DNA from: Alphaproteobacteria bacterium
GTDB taxonomy: Bacteria > Pseudomonadota > Alphaproteobacteria > UBA6615
Assembly (NCBI GenBank): GCA_002722515.1
Contig: PBMH01000024.1
Span: forward strand, 1 to 64,000
Reading direction: 5' to 3'
Length of the DNA stretch: 64,000 nucleotides
This document shows, piece by piece, positions 9,243 through 19,462 of the stretch (positions are counted from its first letter, which is position 1; each line of letters begins with the position of its first letter). Both the position numbers and the translations under genes were made by a program. Under the pieces are notes generated by a model that searched no databases, was not told the origin of the DNA, and saw only the letters and a program-made list of their open reading frames with translations.

Positions 9243-10417
9243 CAAAGAAGGACAACGTCCATCCCGAGACTTTACTCACCAGCGGAGGGCGCGATCCGGA
9301 GCATAATTTCGGGATCGTCAATCCCCCAGTCTATCACGCCTCCACTGTCACCAGCCCGACGCTTGCGGAATGGCGAGCGCGCGACTTTACCCAGCAAATT
9401 ACCTATGGGCGCATGGGTACGCCAACTCAGAAGGCGTTAGAGGAGGCCATAGCACTCGTCGAGGGCGGCGATAAGGCAATTGCCGTTTCCTCCGGCCTTG
9501 CCGCAATTACAACAGCCATTTCCGCTTTCGTTGAATCTGGCGACCATATCCTTGTTTCCGACAGCGCCTACTTCCCAACCCGAAATTTTTGCAACAATGT
9601 CTTGGGAAAATTCGGAGTTGAAACCACTTATTATGATCCCCTGATCGGCGATAACATTGCTAACCTTTTTCAGGAAAACACAAAGGCTGTACTTACGGAG
9701 GCACCGGGCTCTCAGACATTCGAAGTACAGGACATCCCGGCAATCTCCGAAGCAGCCCATGCGCACGGCGCCGTGATAATCAACGACAATACTTGGGGCA
9801 CTCCTCTAAACTTCCGGTCTTTCGAAAAGGGTGTTGATGTCTCGGTGCACGCCGCGACTAAATATATTGTCGGCCACTCTGATGCGATGCTCGGCATCAT
9901 TGTAACTACCGATGCACATTACGAAAAAATTCTCTTGAATTTTCGCTACTGGGGCCAGCACGCGGCGCCCGACGATTGCTATCTCGGCCTCCGCGGACTT
10001 CGGACTATGGCTGTCCGCCTCCACCAACACGAGGAGAACGCGCTGAAGGTTGCCAATTGGCTACAGTTACGCCCAGAAGTTACCCGGGTGCTTTTTCCAG
10101 CTCTGCCCAACGATCCCGGGCACGCACTCTGGAAACGAGACTTCGAGGGCGCGAGCGGCCTATTCGCCGTGACTCTGGATCAACATTATGACGATGCCGC
10201 GTTAGCGACCATGCTCGACGGTCTAGAATTATTCGCGATGGGGGCCAGTTGGGGCGGTTTCGAATCGCTGATCCTCCCCGCTAGTCCAATTCGAACTGCG
10301 ACCGAATGGGAAGCCAGCGGAACATTGCTGCGCCTCCATGTTGGCCTTGAGCACCCCGAGGACCTTATCTCTGACCTTGAGGCGGGCCTCGATCGCCTGA
10401 GCACAGCGGCAGGATGA
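9239..10417 (+). CDS. metC: Cystathionine beta-lyase / Cys-Met metabolism PLP enzyme
   Basis: YGRMGTPTQKALEEAIALVEGG, SVHAATKYIVGHSDAMLG (PLP lysine); ATGA overlap with the upstream sulfurtransferase. Confidence 0.9.
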   Translation: MTKKDNVHPETLLTSGGRDPEHNFGIVNPPVYHASTVTSPTLAEWRARDFTQQITYGRMGTPTQKALEEAIALVEGGDKAIAVSSGLAAITTAISAFVESGDHILVSDSAYFPTRNFCNNVLGKFGVETTYYDPLIGDNIANLFQENTKAVLTEAPGSQTFEVQDIPAISEAAHAHGAVIINDNTWGTPLNFRSFEKGVDVSVHAATKYIVGHSDAMLGIIVTTDAHYEKILLNFRYWGQHAAPDDCYLGLRGLRTMAVRLHQHEENALKVANWLQLRPEVTRVLFPALPNDPGHALWKRDFEGASGLFAVTLDQHYDDAALATMLDGLELFAMGASWGGFESLILPASPIRTATEWEASGTLLRLHVGLEHPEDLISDLEAGLDRLSTAAG

Positions 10418-10528
10418 GCGACATCACTCCACCTGCTACCAGATCGACAAGCGGATGTGCTTGGCAATAATTGCCGCTCTGGGCAAACGTCTGGATCGCA
10501 GTGCCACTATATATTGTGAGGGACCCGA

Positions 10529-11674
10529 GTGAGCCTAAAAAGAGCCTGCGCCATTGCCGGTGTTGCTGAGTCCCGTCTCGGCGTAGTTCCTGATTCGACC
10601 GTCCTAACCCTCCAGGCCGAGGCATTCGCCGCCGCATTGTTTGATGCCGGCATCGAAAAAACCGATGTGGATGGGCTCCTGGTCTCAGGCGCCTGGGGCA
10701 GATTACCCCAGCTGCAGATTGCGGAATATCTGGGCATACAGCCAACTTATGCGGACAGCACATCGGTCGGCGGCGCTTCCTTCGAATTTCACCTCGGCCA
10801 TGCCGCGGCGGCTATACAGGCCGGGCTTTGCAAGGTCGCGGTGATCCTCTACGGCAGTACCCAGCGTTCAAAACAGGACAAGTATATATTTCAGATCCGC
10901 AACGACCTCGGTTACCAGTATGAGGCGCCCTTCGGGCTACCAACTCCTGTAGGAGCTTATGCGTTGGCCGCATCCCGACATTTTGCTGAATACGGGACCA
11001 CTTCCGACCAACTCGCCGACCTTGCTGTTGCGACCCGCGCCTGGGCCGCACTAAACCCGAAGGCCTACCGCCGCGATCCGCTCACACGTGATCAGGTGAT
11101 AAACTCCGGGCTGATCGCAAGCCCGCTGCGCCGACTTGACTGCTGTCTATTCACTGACGGTGGCGGCGCCGTCGTGGTGGTAAGCCCCGACGTGGCAAAG
11201 ACCCTCGACAAGCCTCCTGTCTGGCTACTTGGACAGGGTGAATCACACTCTCATGCACAGATATCAGAAATGCCCAACCTGACGGTTACGCCAGCGGCTG
11301 AGTCAGGCAAACGAGCATTCGCCATGGCCGGTGTTACACATGACCACATCGACGTTACTGAGATTTACGATAGCTTTACTATAACCGTATTACTTACGTT
11401 GGAGTCTCTTGGCTTTTGTTCACCCGGCGAAGGAGGCGCTTTCCTTGCAAATGGTCGAACGGGGCCCGGTGGCGATTTTCCACTGAACACAAATGGTGGA
11501 GGGCTCTCCTACTGCCATCCAGGGCAATACGGAATCTTCCTAATCATTGAGGCAGTTCGCCAGCTGCGCAGTGAATGCGATGAACGTCAGGTTGCTGACG
11601 CGGTCATCGCATTGATCAGTGGCACAGGAGGCGTATTGTCATCGAATTCTACATGTATCCTGGGGTTGGAGTAG
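10529..11674 (+). CDS. Thiolase-fold protein (lipid-transfer/Ltp2-like)
   Basis: CAIAGVAES start, DVTEIYDSFTITVLLTLESLGFC, NTNGGGLSYCHPGQYG; GTG start; followed directly by a DUF35 protein. Confidence 0.8.
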   Translation: MSLKRACAIAGVAESRLGVVPDSTVLTLQAEAFAAALFDAGIEKTDVDGLLVSGAWGRLPQLQIAEYLGIQPTYADSTSVGGASFEFHLGHAAAAIQAGLCKVAVILYGSTQRSKQDKYIFQIRNDLGYQYEAPFGLPTPVGAYALAASRHFAEYGTTSDQLADLAVATRAWAALNPKAYRRDPLTRDQVINSGLIASPLRRLDCCLFTDGGGAVVVVSPDVAKTLDKPPVWLLGQGESHSHAQISEMPNLTVTPAAESGKRAFAMAGVTHDHIDVTEIYDSFTITVLLTLESLGFCSPGEGGAFLANGRTGPGGDFPLNTNGGGLSYCHPGQYGIFLIIEAVRQLRSECDERQVADAVIALISGTGGVLSSNSTCILGLE

Positions 11675-11677
11675 ACG

Positions 11678-12076
11678 ATGGCAGAAGACAAGAATACGCT
11701 TGACCCCGATGCAGATCCTTACTGGGAGGGTGCAGCGAAAGGGGTGCTGCGTTACCGCAGGTGCACGAACTGTTCTATCGCAATATTCTACCCCCGCTCG
11801 ATCTGCCCGAATTGTGGTGCCACAGATCCTAAATGGGCCGTCTCAGAGGGCGCAGGCGTTGTATATGCATGTACGACCGTTCACCGTGCACCTCCCGCTT
11901 TCGCTGAACGAGCGCCCTATACTGTTCTATTGGTCGACCTCGACGAAGGCTTTCGGATGATGGGCGGGCTTCTATCTGAGCCGTGCGAAACTACCGTTGT
12001 GGTTGGCGACCGGGTTACTGTCACCTTTACGGATGGCCCTGACGGGCGCCCCGCTCCCTATTTCAAACCTGTCTGA
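11678..12076 (+). CDS. Zn-ribbon / OB-fold (DUF35) protein
   Basis: YRRCTNCSIAIFYPRSICPNCGATD zinc ribbon followed by an OB-fold region; adjacent to a thiolase-like gene. Confidence 0.9.
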   Translation: MAEDKNTLDPDADPYWEGAAKGVLRYRRCTNCSIAIFYPRSICPNCGATDPKWAVSEGAGVVYACTTVHRAPPAFAERAPYTVLLVDLDEGFRMMGGLLSEPCETTVVVGDRVTVTFTDGPDGRPAPYFKPV

Positions 12077-12088
12077 GCGTAAAACACC

Positions 12089-12784
12089 ATGAAGAACAAA
12101 AAAGCAGATACCTTGGAGAGAGCGGTTAGCCGGGTGACAGACGGAGCAACACTCCTCGTTGGCGGCTTCGGCCAGCCCGGGGTTCCCGAGGTCCTGATTG
12201 ACGGTCTCTGCGACCTGAAACGACGCGATCTGACCATCGTGACCAATAATGCAGGCACCGGCCACAGCGGGATTGCTAGACTATTCGAGGAAGGCTGCGT
12301 GTCCAAACTAATCTGTAGTTTCCCTTGGGCGAAGGAATCTTTTATTTTCAAAGAACTACATGATTCCGGAAAGATTGAACTTGAGATCGTCCCACAAGGT
12401 ACACTAGCGGAGCGCATGCGAACGGCGGGGGCAGGCTTGGGCGGTTTCTTGACCCCAACCGGAGTGGGTACTGACCTGGCCGACGGGAAAGAGACCGTGA
12501 ACTTAGACGGCAAGGATTTTGTTTTAGAAAAACCATTGTACGGCGACTTCGCATTGATCAAAGCCTACAAGGTTGATCCGCGCGGTAACCTAATTTACCG
12601 CAAGACCGGCCGGAACTTTAATCCAATCATGGCCATGGCAGCCGCCCACACCATCGTAGAGGTTCAGGAGGAAGTGAAGATCGATGAACTGGATCCGGAG
12701 GTCATTGTAACACCGGGTGTTTTTGTAGATACCTACTACGTTACTGGCTGGGATGAGATCGGTAAGGAGCGCGACGCATCGTGA
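12089..12784 (+). CDS. 3-oxoacid CoA-transferase subunit A
   Basis: LLVGGFGQPGVPEVLIDGL, VTNNAGTGHSGIARLF; paired with subunit B. Confidence 0.9.
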   Translation: MKNKKADTLERAVSRVTDGATLLVGGFGQPGVPEVLIDGLCDLKRRDLTIVTNNAGTGHSGIARLFEEGCVSKLICSFPWAKESFIFKELHDSGKIELEIVPQGTLAERMRTAGAGLGGFLTPTGVGTDLADGKETVNLDGKDFVLEKPLYGDFALIKAYKVDPRGNLIYRKTGRNFNPIMAMAAAHTIVEVQEEVKIDELDPEVIVTPGVFVDTYYVTGWDEIGKERDAS

Positions 12785-13458
12785 CTGACAAACAAAAAAA
12801 CCTCCTTAGCCGACAACAGATAGCCGCCCGTGCCGCGCAAGACATGGAGGATGGCTGGCTAGTCAACCTTGGAATCGGTATGCCGACCATGATCCCAACT
12901 TTTATTCCAGCCGAACGCGACGTCATGTTCCATTCGGAGAATGGGCTAATTGGCATGGGTCCACCACCGGCCCAGGGAGAGGCTGATCAAGACCTAATCA
13001 GCGCAGGCAAGGAACTCGTAACTATGGTTCCCGGCGGGGCATACACCCATCATGCTGACAGCTTTGCGGTAGCTCGAGGAGGAAGACTGGATTGTGCTGT
13101 CCTCGGCGCGTTTCAGGTCGCATCGAACGGTGATCTGTGTAACTGGCGTCTACCAAAGCAGACATCCGGTAGCGTTGGCGGTGCTATGGACATCGCTGCT
13201 GGTTCCAAACGTGTGTTCGCGATGATGACCCACACCGCCCGCGATGGTGCGGCCAAGATCGTTGCCAAACGCAGCTACCCCCTGACCGCTGGAGGAGTTG
13301 TTACTCGGATATTCACTGACATGGCAGTCATATCGGTCACCGAAGGCGGCCTTGTTCTTGATGAAGTCGCGCCCGGCCTTAGCGCAGACGAGGTTCAGGC
13401 TGTTACAGATGCGCCACTAATCACGAGCAATGTCGGCACGATAACTGTACCCGCATAG
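12781..13458 (+). CDS. 3-oxoacid CoA-transferase subunit B
   Basis: RAAQDMEDGWLVNLGIGMPTMIP, HSENGLIGMGP; GTGA overlap with subunit A. Confidence 0.92.
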   Translation: MTDKQKNLLSRQQIAARAAQDMEDGWLVNLGIGMPTMIPTFIPAERDVMFHSENGLIGMGPPPAQGEADQDLISAGKELVTMVPGGAYTHHADSFAVARGGRLDCAVLGAFQVASNGDLCNWRLPKQTSGSVGGAMDIAAGSKRVFAMMTHTARDGAAKIVAKRSYPLTAGGVVTRIFTDMAVISVTEGGLVLDEVAPGLSADEVQAVTDAPLITSNVGTITVPA

Positions 13459-13460
13459 CG

Positions 13461-14219
13461 ATGAACGAACTCACCAATATCACTAACCAAGTGGCAGTTG
13501 TAACAGGCGGCACGGCTGGAATGGGCGAAGCCGCCGCTATTCGTTTCGGCGCCGAAGGTGCAAAAGTCGTTGTGATCGGCCGAACTCCAGAAAAGGGCGA
13601 GGCGGTTGTTAAGCGTATAACCGACGCCGGAGGTGAGGCCATCTTCGTAAAGGCAGAATGTGCGGACGAGGATGAAGTAAAAGCGGCGACGAAAACCATT
13701 CTCAATAAATGGGGCCGGGCCGATATCCTTGTGAACACTGCAGGCGGCTTCATCGATGCGCCGCCACTCGAGGAAATTACGCTCGATGCAATGCACCATA
13801 GCTACGACTGGAACGTCATTGCCAAGTTCCTGATCACCCGAGAGCTAGTTCCCACAATGAAGGCAAATGGCTACGGCCGGATTGTTAACATCGCCTCTGT
13901 TGCCGGCCGCACGGCAAGTGCCGGGGCGATTGAGTATTCGACTACCGAGGCGGCAATCATCGGCATGACACGCCGCCTCGCCATTGAACTAGCCGCAGAC
14001 GGCATTACCATTAACGCAATTGCACCCGGATTGGTGCTTACACCGCGGGTAACCCGTCATCCGCAAGAAATGCTGGATGCACGAGCAAAGGGAATTCCTG
14101 TTGGCCGGCTCGGCAGACCGGAAGAACTAGCCCATGCAATTTGGTACCTATGTACGCCAGGTGCGGGGTTTACCACTGGTGCCGTGCTAGATGTAAATGG
14201 TGGCGCATGGGTAGGGTAG
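13461..14219 (+). CDS. SDR-family protein with atypical active site (YSTTE)
   Basis: TGGTAGMG cofactor motif, INAIAPGLV, GAVLDVNGG; YxxxK position reads YSTTE. Confidence 0.85.
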   Translation: MNELTNITNQVAVVTGGTAGMGEAAAIRFGAEGAKVVVIGRTPEKGEAVVKRITDAGGEAIFVKAECADEDEVKAATKTILNKWGRADILVNTAGGFIDAPPLEEITLDAMHHSYDWNVIAKFLITRELVPTMKANGYGRIVNIASVAGRTASAGAIEYSTTEAAIIGMTRRLAIELAADGITINAIAPGLVLTPRVTRHPQEMLDARAKGIPVGRLGRPEELAHAIWYLCTPGAGFTTGAVLDVNGGAWVG

Positions 14220-14299
14220 TTTTATGGTGTCTTCATGAACGAATGGGGCGCTGACGATAGCTTGCCGGTGGAAGCAGGAAACAAAAGTTACGCATAATA

Positions 14300-15631
14300 A
14301 TGGAACGACAACTACATTTTAATCTTTTCATACAAGGTCGCGGTAGCCATGAAGCGGCATGGCGACATCCAATGTCGTCTACCGCCAGTCTAACGGATAT
14401 TCGCTACTATCAGGAACTTGCCCGACGCGCCGAGGCTGGACTATTTGATTCCATCTTTTTTGCGGATCAGCTCACTACAAATACAGCCCAAACAAAATCT
14501 GCAAAAGCCTTGCAGGTCTGGCTCGAACCTATGACCATGTTAGCGGCCATTGCGGTCGCTACTGAGCGTGTCGGACTGATAGCGACCGGGTCAAGTACCT
14601 ACACCGAGCCCTTTAATCTCGCGCGCCAGTTCGCCTCAATCGACCACATAAGTAACGGTCGAGCAGGCTGGAATATTGTCACCTCATGGATGGCAGCCGC
14701 GGCGCGAAACTTTGGCGATACCGGCCAACTATCGCACGCCGAACGCTATACTGTTGCCGAGGAACATGTAGAGATTGTTAAGGGTCTTTGGGATAGCTGG
14801 GCCGACGACGCCATTGTCGACGACCGTGAAAATGCCATCTACGCGAACACCGACCGCATTCGCCCCATCAACTTCAAAGGAAAACATTTCAATGTCGCCG
14901 GGCCGCTTAACCTGCCGCGCGGCCCACAAGGACGCCCGGTGCTAGTTCAAGCAGGGTCTTCTAAAGACGGTCGTGACTTTGCAGCCCGCCACGCCGAGGC
15001 GGTTTTTACCGCACACATCGAAAAAAAGACTGCCCAAGCCTTTTACTCCGACATGAAGAAACGAGTAGCCGCTGAGGGTCGTCATCCAGAACAAGTTCTC
15101 ATCCTACCTGGACTGTGCCCAACCATTGCATCGACCGAGACTGAAGCTAAACAATTGCTTCTCGAATTCGGCGAATATGCAGACGTCGAAATAGCGATTA
15201 AGTACCTCGGTACCTGGTTCGGCGGATATGACTTCTCTCACCTCTCCCTCGATAGGGCTCTGAAACCTGGGGATTTTCCCGATCTCTCGGATGTAGAAAC
15301 CAGCAAGAGCCGCACCGAAATGATACTTAACCTAGTTAAACGCGAAGACATAACACTGCGCCAACTCTTGGCACGTTTTGCACACATCGGCGGACATTAC
15401 CTTTTCGCCGGCACGCCCGAACAAGTCGCGGACTTGATCGAGGACTGGTTCACCGACGGCGCCGCAGACGGATTCAACCTTATGCCGCCCGTGTTGCCCG
15501 GTATGCTCGACGCCTTCATAGACTATGTCTTACCCATACTGCAGGCGCGCGGACTCTTCCGAACAGCATATGAAGGATCGAGCTTGCGCGACCATTACGG
15601 ACTTGACCGACCCGCAGGTTCGTTTGCTTAA
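14300..15631 (+). CDS. LLM-class flavin-dependent monooxygenase (NtaA/DszA-type)
   Basis: LARRAEAGLFDSIFFADQ, SNGRAGWNIVTSW, RPVLVQAGSSKDGRDFAARHAEAVF. Confidence 0.9.
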   Translation: MERQLHFNLFIQGRGSHEAAWRHPMSSTASLTDIRYYQELARRAEAGLFDSIFFADQLTTNTAQTKSAKALQVWLEPMTMLAAIAVATERVGLIATGSSTYTEPFNLARQFASIDHISNGRAGWNIVTSWMAAAARNFGDTGQLSHAERYTVAEEHVEIVKGLWDSWADDAIVDDRENAIYANTDRIRPINFKGKHFNVAGPLNLPRGPQGRPVLVQAGSSKDGRDFAARHAEAVFTAHIEKKTAQAFYSDMKKRVAAEGRHPEQVLILPGLCPTIASTETEAKQLLLEFGEYADVEIAIKYLGTWFGGYDFSHLSLDRALKPGDFPDLSDVETSKSRTEMILNLVKREDITLRQLLARFAHIGGHYLFAGTPEQVADLIEDWFTDGAADGFNLMPPVLPGMLDAFIDYVLPILQARGLFRTAYEGSSLRDHYGLDRPAGSFA

Positions 15632-15702
15632 CGAAGTATTCCTGTCCATACGCTGGCCATCGGTCGTATGCCCACCAGGCACCCTCGCGGGGAAATCACT
15701 TT

Positions 15703-16929
15703 TCAAGAGTTGCCTCGCGCCCACAACTTCTGCCACGCGAAGCCGACAAGAACTAATGGGATCAATCCCTCGGCAGCAACGATACGCATGGCCGCCGAAC
15801 CACCAAACCACTCCCCCATTAGACCAATATTGGTGAACCCCACAAGTCCACTCCCAATGCAGATGACGAGGACACCAAACATACGACCGCGCATCTCAGG
15901 TGGTGCAACGGTATAGATCAATGTCGACTGCATAGTTGAAAAACCGGACGCGCATAATCCAACAACAACAAGGACAACCGCCATCGGAAATACATCCGTC
16001 ATCCAGCCCGCCGTAAACGCAGCGAATAGATAACCAAGCATTCCAAAATAGTAGAGTCGCCGATAACTAAATATTCGTGCCCGCGTTGCGATTATAAGCG
16101 AACCAAGAAACGCACCACCCCCCTCAAGAGCCGTCAGCCCTCCGATTACACTTGCCGAGACATCCAACTCGTCGCGGCCAACGACTGGAATCATAGCGAG
16201 GAAGGGAAACCCCCAGAGGTTAAAAATGATTGTCACCAGCATGATACGCAGCACATCGCGATCATGCCAGATATAGGCAAAGCCCGCTCGTAGATCGTCC
16301 AAGGCCCGTGATGCCAGTCGGTCCGGACTAACGTTAACAAGCTTCGTCGATACATAGACCAAAACAATAACACATCCGGCATAGAGTAACGCGCTGAGCA
16401 TGTAGGCGCCGCTGGCCCCCTGCCATTGGTAAAGCAGGCCACCAAACAACGGGCCGAGCATCCGGGTTGCATTGTTGGTGGCGGCATCAAGGCTCATTGC
16501 TTGTGCTACGCGCGCTATTCCAACGACATCGCCGAGCATACGTCGGCGCAGGGGCATGTCTGTAGTCCAGACCAACCCCGAAACGAATGAAGCAAACGCT
16601 ACCAACCAATACGAATGATGATCGGTTAGAAAAAGTACAAACACCGTGCCCGACACAAGCATGGCTCCGAACATAGTGACGCAAATGAAAACTTTCGGTG
16701 ATAGCCGGTCTGCAAAAGTACCAACGATGGAGCCAAACGCCACCAAGGGTATCATCCGCAGGATGACCAGCAGCGCAACCAGGAAAGGAGAGCCCGTGGT
16801 ATCAAAAGCATAAACGCCTGCGACTAGCATCTCGAGCCATCGTGCGATCCCGCTAAAAATACCAACCAACCAGATGCGAACAAACTGGAAGTTCGCAAAC
16901 AGTTCACGCAGGCCTGAAGACGTCTCCAT
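15703..16929 (-). CDS. MFS transporter
   Basis: About 12 hydrophobic segments; MFS-like GSIVGTFADRLSPK. Confidence 0.85.
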   Translation of the reverse strand: METSSGLRELFANFQFVRIWLVGIFSGIARWLEMLVAGVYAFDTTGSPFLVALLVILRMIPLVAFGSIVGTFADRLSPKVFICVTMFGAMLVSGTVFVLFLTDHHSYWLVAFASFVSGLVWTTDMPLRRRMLGDVVGIARVAQAMSLDAATNNATRMLGPLFGGLLYQWQGASGAYMLSALLYAGCVIVLVYVSTKLVNVSPDRLASRALDDLRAGFAYIWHDRDVLRIMLVTIIFNLWGFPFLAMIPVVGRDELDVSASVIGGLTALEGGGAFLGSLIIATRARIFSYRRLYYFGMLGYLFAAFTAGWMTDVFPMAVVLVVVGLCASGFSTMQSTLIYTVAPPEMRGRMFGVLVICIGSGLVGFTNIGLMGEWFGGSAAMRIVAAEGLIPLVLVGFAWQKLWARGNS

Positions 16930-17163
16930 TACTTCAATACCTTCAAATATATTTTTACCGTCCGAGAAGCGTAAGTACCCAGAGAAAGCTTACAAACCGG
17001 TCTCGACGAGAGCCCGTTCGTCTGGCCGCTGAGCTAACGGCATGGCTATTTCCCGGAAGAGATCCTGACCATTTTTCCAGCAGAAAATACCTAAAAATAG
17101 TCTCATTTCCGGCCCAAGCGGGCCCTCCTCAGCCTGCCAAAAGAAGAAGCTCAAATATTAACC

Positions 17164-19452
17164 TTGGGAAAGCGAAGAATGGCACTTACCTTTTTACAGC
17201 GCTCCATTGCCAGCCAACCAGAAACGAACAAAACGCTAAACAGCATATGTTCGCCGAACATATACATCGCCTTATGCATTTCGTTCGTAGCCTTTTCGCT
17301 TTCCGCTTCCATCGCAACTGCGAATAACACTTCTGAAGAAATCAACACTCCGGCCGGATTGTTTTTCAAGTCCGCGGTCAATGAAGATATGTTCGCTGCC
17401 CCGACTGTCTCCTCAGATGTTGTTATAGATATCTCGGGTGAAATCGCTCGGGTCAATATACGACAGCGCTTTCACAATCCAACAAGCGCATGGACTGAAG
17501 GAGTTTATGTCTTTCCGCTGCCCGAGGGTTCGGCAGTTGACAGGCTAACAATGCATATCGGCGACAGAAAGGTTAAGGGTGTCATACTTGAGAAACATGA
17601 AGCCGCGAGTGTCTTTCGCAAGGCGGCCATTAACGGTCGGCATGCCTCCCTGCTGTCGAATTCGTTCTCTAATATTTTCTCTACAAGCGTGGCCAATATC
17701 GCACCGGGCGCTGAGATCAACGTAGACATCACGTACCAAGACCGCGCACGGTTCGTTGACGGCACGTTCAGCTATCGTTTCCCTATGGCTATCATTCCGC
17801 GCTATTCGTCCGACAGCAGTAGCGTCGCAGCCGTACCACCGATTTTAGGAAGAAACCCATGGAAGCCATTGCATCAAATTCGGCAACGCAAGGACTTAGG
17901 TCACTCCACCAAAACTCCAGGCCCCAGTCTATTTAGGTCATCACAGAAGTCAGCCATCGCGGCCATTAATCCGGTCTCGCTAGCTATCCTTCTCGATTCT
18001 GGAATGCCTCTGGATACGGTCAATTCTCCAAATCATTCAGTAACCACCACCAATGATGGTCCAACACGCGCGCTCGTTACGCTAAACGAAGGTCAAGTAC
18101 CGGCAGATAGGGATTTTATCCTGAACTGGACACCTATTATCGGGGCCACGCCAAAAGTTTCCAGCTTTTCTGAGAATATCGACGGCGCTGAACACATCGC
18201 CGTGTCTATTGTACCGCCGGATGACGCACGGTCACCAACGACCACCCTACCGCGCGATATTGTATTCATCCTGGACAAGTCAGGCTCAATGCACGGCTCC
18301 TCAATCGAGCACGCAAAGCAGGCGATTCGTCTGGCTATATCCCGCCTCGGCAAGAACGCGCGCTTTAACGTAATCGCATTCGACAGTGCCGCTGCCCCGC
18401 TATTCAACGGGTTAAGACCAGCACGCGATCCATTCATAACCCGCGCCTTCAGAGCATTGGGCGCTCTTGAGGCCGATGGCGGAACAGAGATGAGCCCCCC
18501 CTTGGAACTTGCTCTAGATAGTCCACGCGATTCAAACAGGCTATTACAAATTGTCTTCCTGACGGATGGTGCTGTCTACAACGAACGCAAACTATTTGAA
18601 TTAATCAATAGGCGGCTAGGCGACGCACGCCTGTTCACGGTTGGCATTGGGCCAGCTCCAAACGACGCCTTCATGCGTCGGGCCGCGGAATCGGGGCGCG
18701 GAGCTTTCACCTATATCGACAACCCGCACGAACTAAATAAAAAGGTCAATGCTCTGCTGCGCAAGCTCGAACGACCGGCAATAATAAACCTGAACGCCTC
18801 TTGGGACATCCCAGGGAAAACGGTTCCCGAGACCTATCCAGTACGTATCCCCGATATTTATTCCGGTGAGCCGATTACCTTCGTGAGCCGGTTGCCTAAG
18901 ACCTCGGAACTTTCCGGTTTTTTGACCGTATCCGGAGAGCGTAACGGGGCGGTATGGAGCCACACCATTGACCTAGCGCCCACCCGAGAAATTGAAGGCC
19001 CCGCAGCACTGTGGGCCCGAAGCAAGATCGCTGACTTCCGTGCTCCCGGAAACCGCAACAACGACGGACACGAGGGTAACCGCAAGCGTATCATCGAATT
19101 AGCCCTAGCCTATGGCCTAGTAACTGCCTTCACCAGCCTTGTAGCGGTCGACGAAAAAGAGGTCGTGCGGCCTATCGATACAGCCCTCACTAAGGCAAAG
19201 ATAGGAGCAAGCCTTCCAGTCGGAATGACTTTCACCGCGGTGTTCGACGGCCAAATGGCGCAATCTGCCGGAATGAGGCCTATCTCTCAGGACTTATTAC
19301 AGAACAATTCTTTCCGAAGGATAATTGGACTTCCAACAACCGCAACACCAGCTAAAGCAATGATTCTTGGAGGTCTAATAGCTATCCTATTGGGTGTGGG
19401 ATTAGCCATAGCGGCGCGCCGTCGAGCGGGTTTAGCAATCTACAATTCGTAA
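17164..19452 (+). CDS. VIT and VWA domain protein, marine proteobacterial sortase target type
   Basis: N-terminal VIT-like region (EGVYVFPLPEGSAVDRLTMHIGDRKVKGVILEKHEA), VWA MIDAS DKSGSMHGS, C-terminal LPTTA, hydrophobic helix and basic RRR tail; sortase gene directly downstream. Confidence 0.9.
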   Translation: MGKRRMALTFLQRSIASQPETNKTLNSICSPNIYIALCISFVAFSLSASIATANNTSEEINTPAGLFFKSAVNEDMFAAPTVSSDVVIDISGEIARVNIRQRFHNPTSAWTEGVYVFPLPEGSAVDRLTMHIGDRKVKGVILEKHEAASVFRKAAINGRHASLLSNSFSNIFSTSVANIAPGAEINVDITYQDRARFVDGTFSYRFPMAIIPRYSSDSSSVAAVPPILGRNPWKPLHQIRQRKDLGHSTKTPGPSLFRSSQKSAIAAINPVSLAILLDSGMPLDTVNSPNHSVTTTNDGPTRALVTLNEGQVPADRDFILNWTPIIGATPKVSSFSENIDGAEHIAVSIVPPDDARSPTTTLPRDIVFILDKSGSMHGSSIEHAKQAIRLAISRLGKNARFNVIAFDSAAAPLFNGLRPARDPFITRAFRALGALEADGGTEMSPPLELALDSPRDSNRLLQIVFLTDGAVYNERKLFELINRRLGDARLFTVGIGPAPNDAFMRRAAESGRGAFTYIDNPHELNKKVNALLRKLERPAIINLNASWDIPGKTVPETYPVRIPDIYSGEPITFVSRLPKTSELSGFLTVSGERNGAVWSHTIDLAPTREIEGPAALWARSKIADFRAPGNRNNDGHEGNRKRIIELALAYGLVTAFTSLVAVDEKEVVRPIDTALTKAKIGASLPVGMTFTAVFDGQMAQSAGMRPISQDLLQNNSFRRIIGLPTTATPAKAMILGGLIAILLGVGLAIAARRRAGLAIYNS

Positions 19453-19462
19453 GCCCTCTCCT

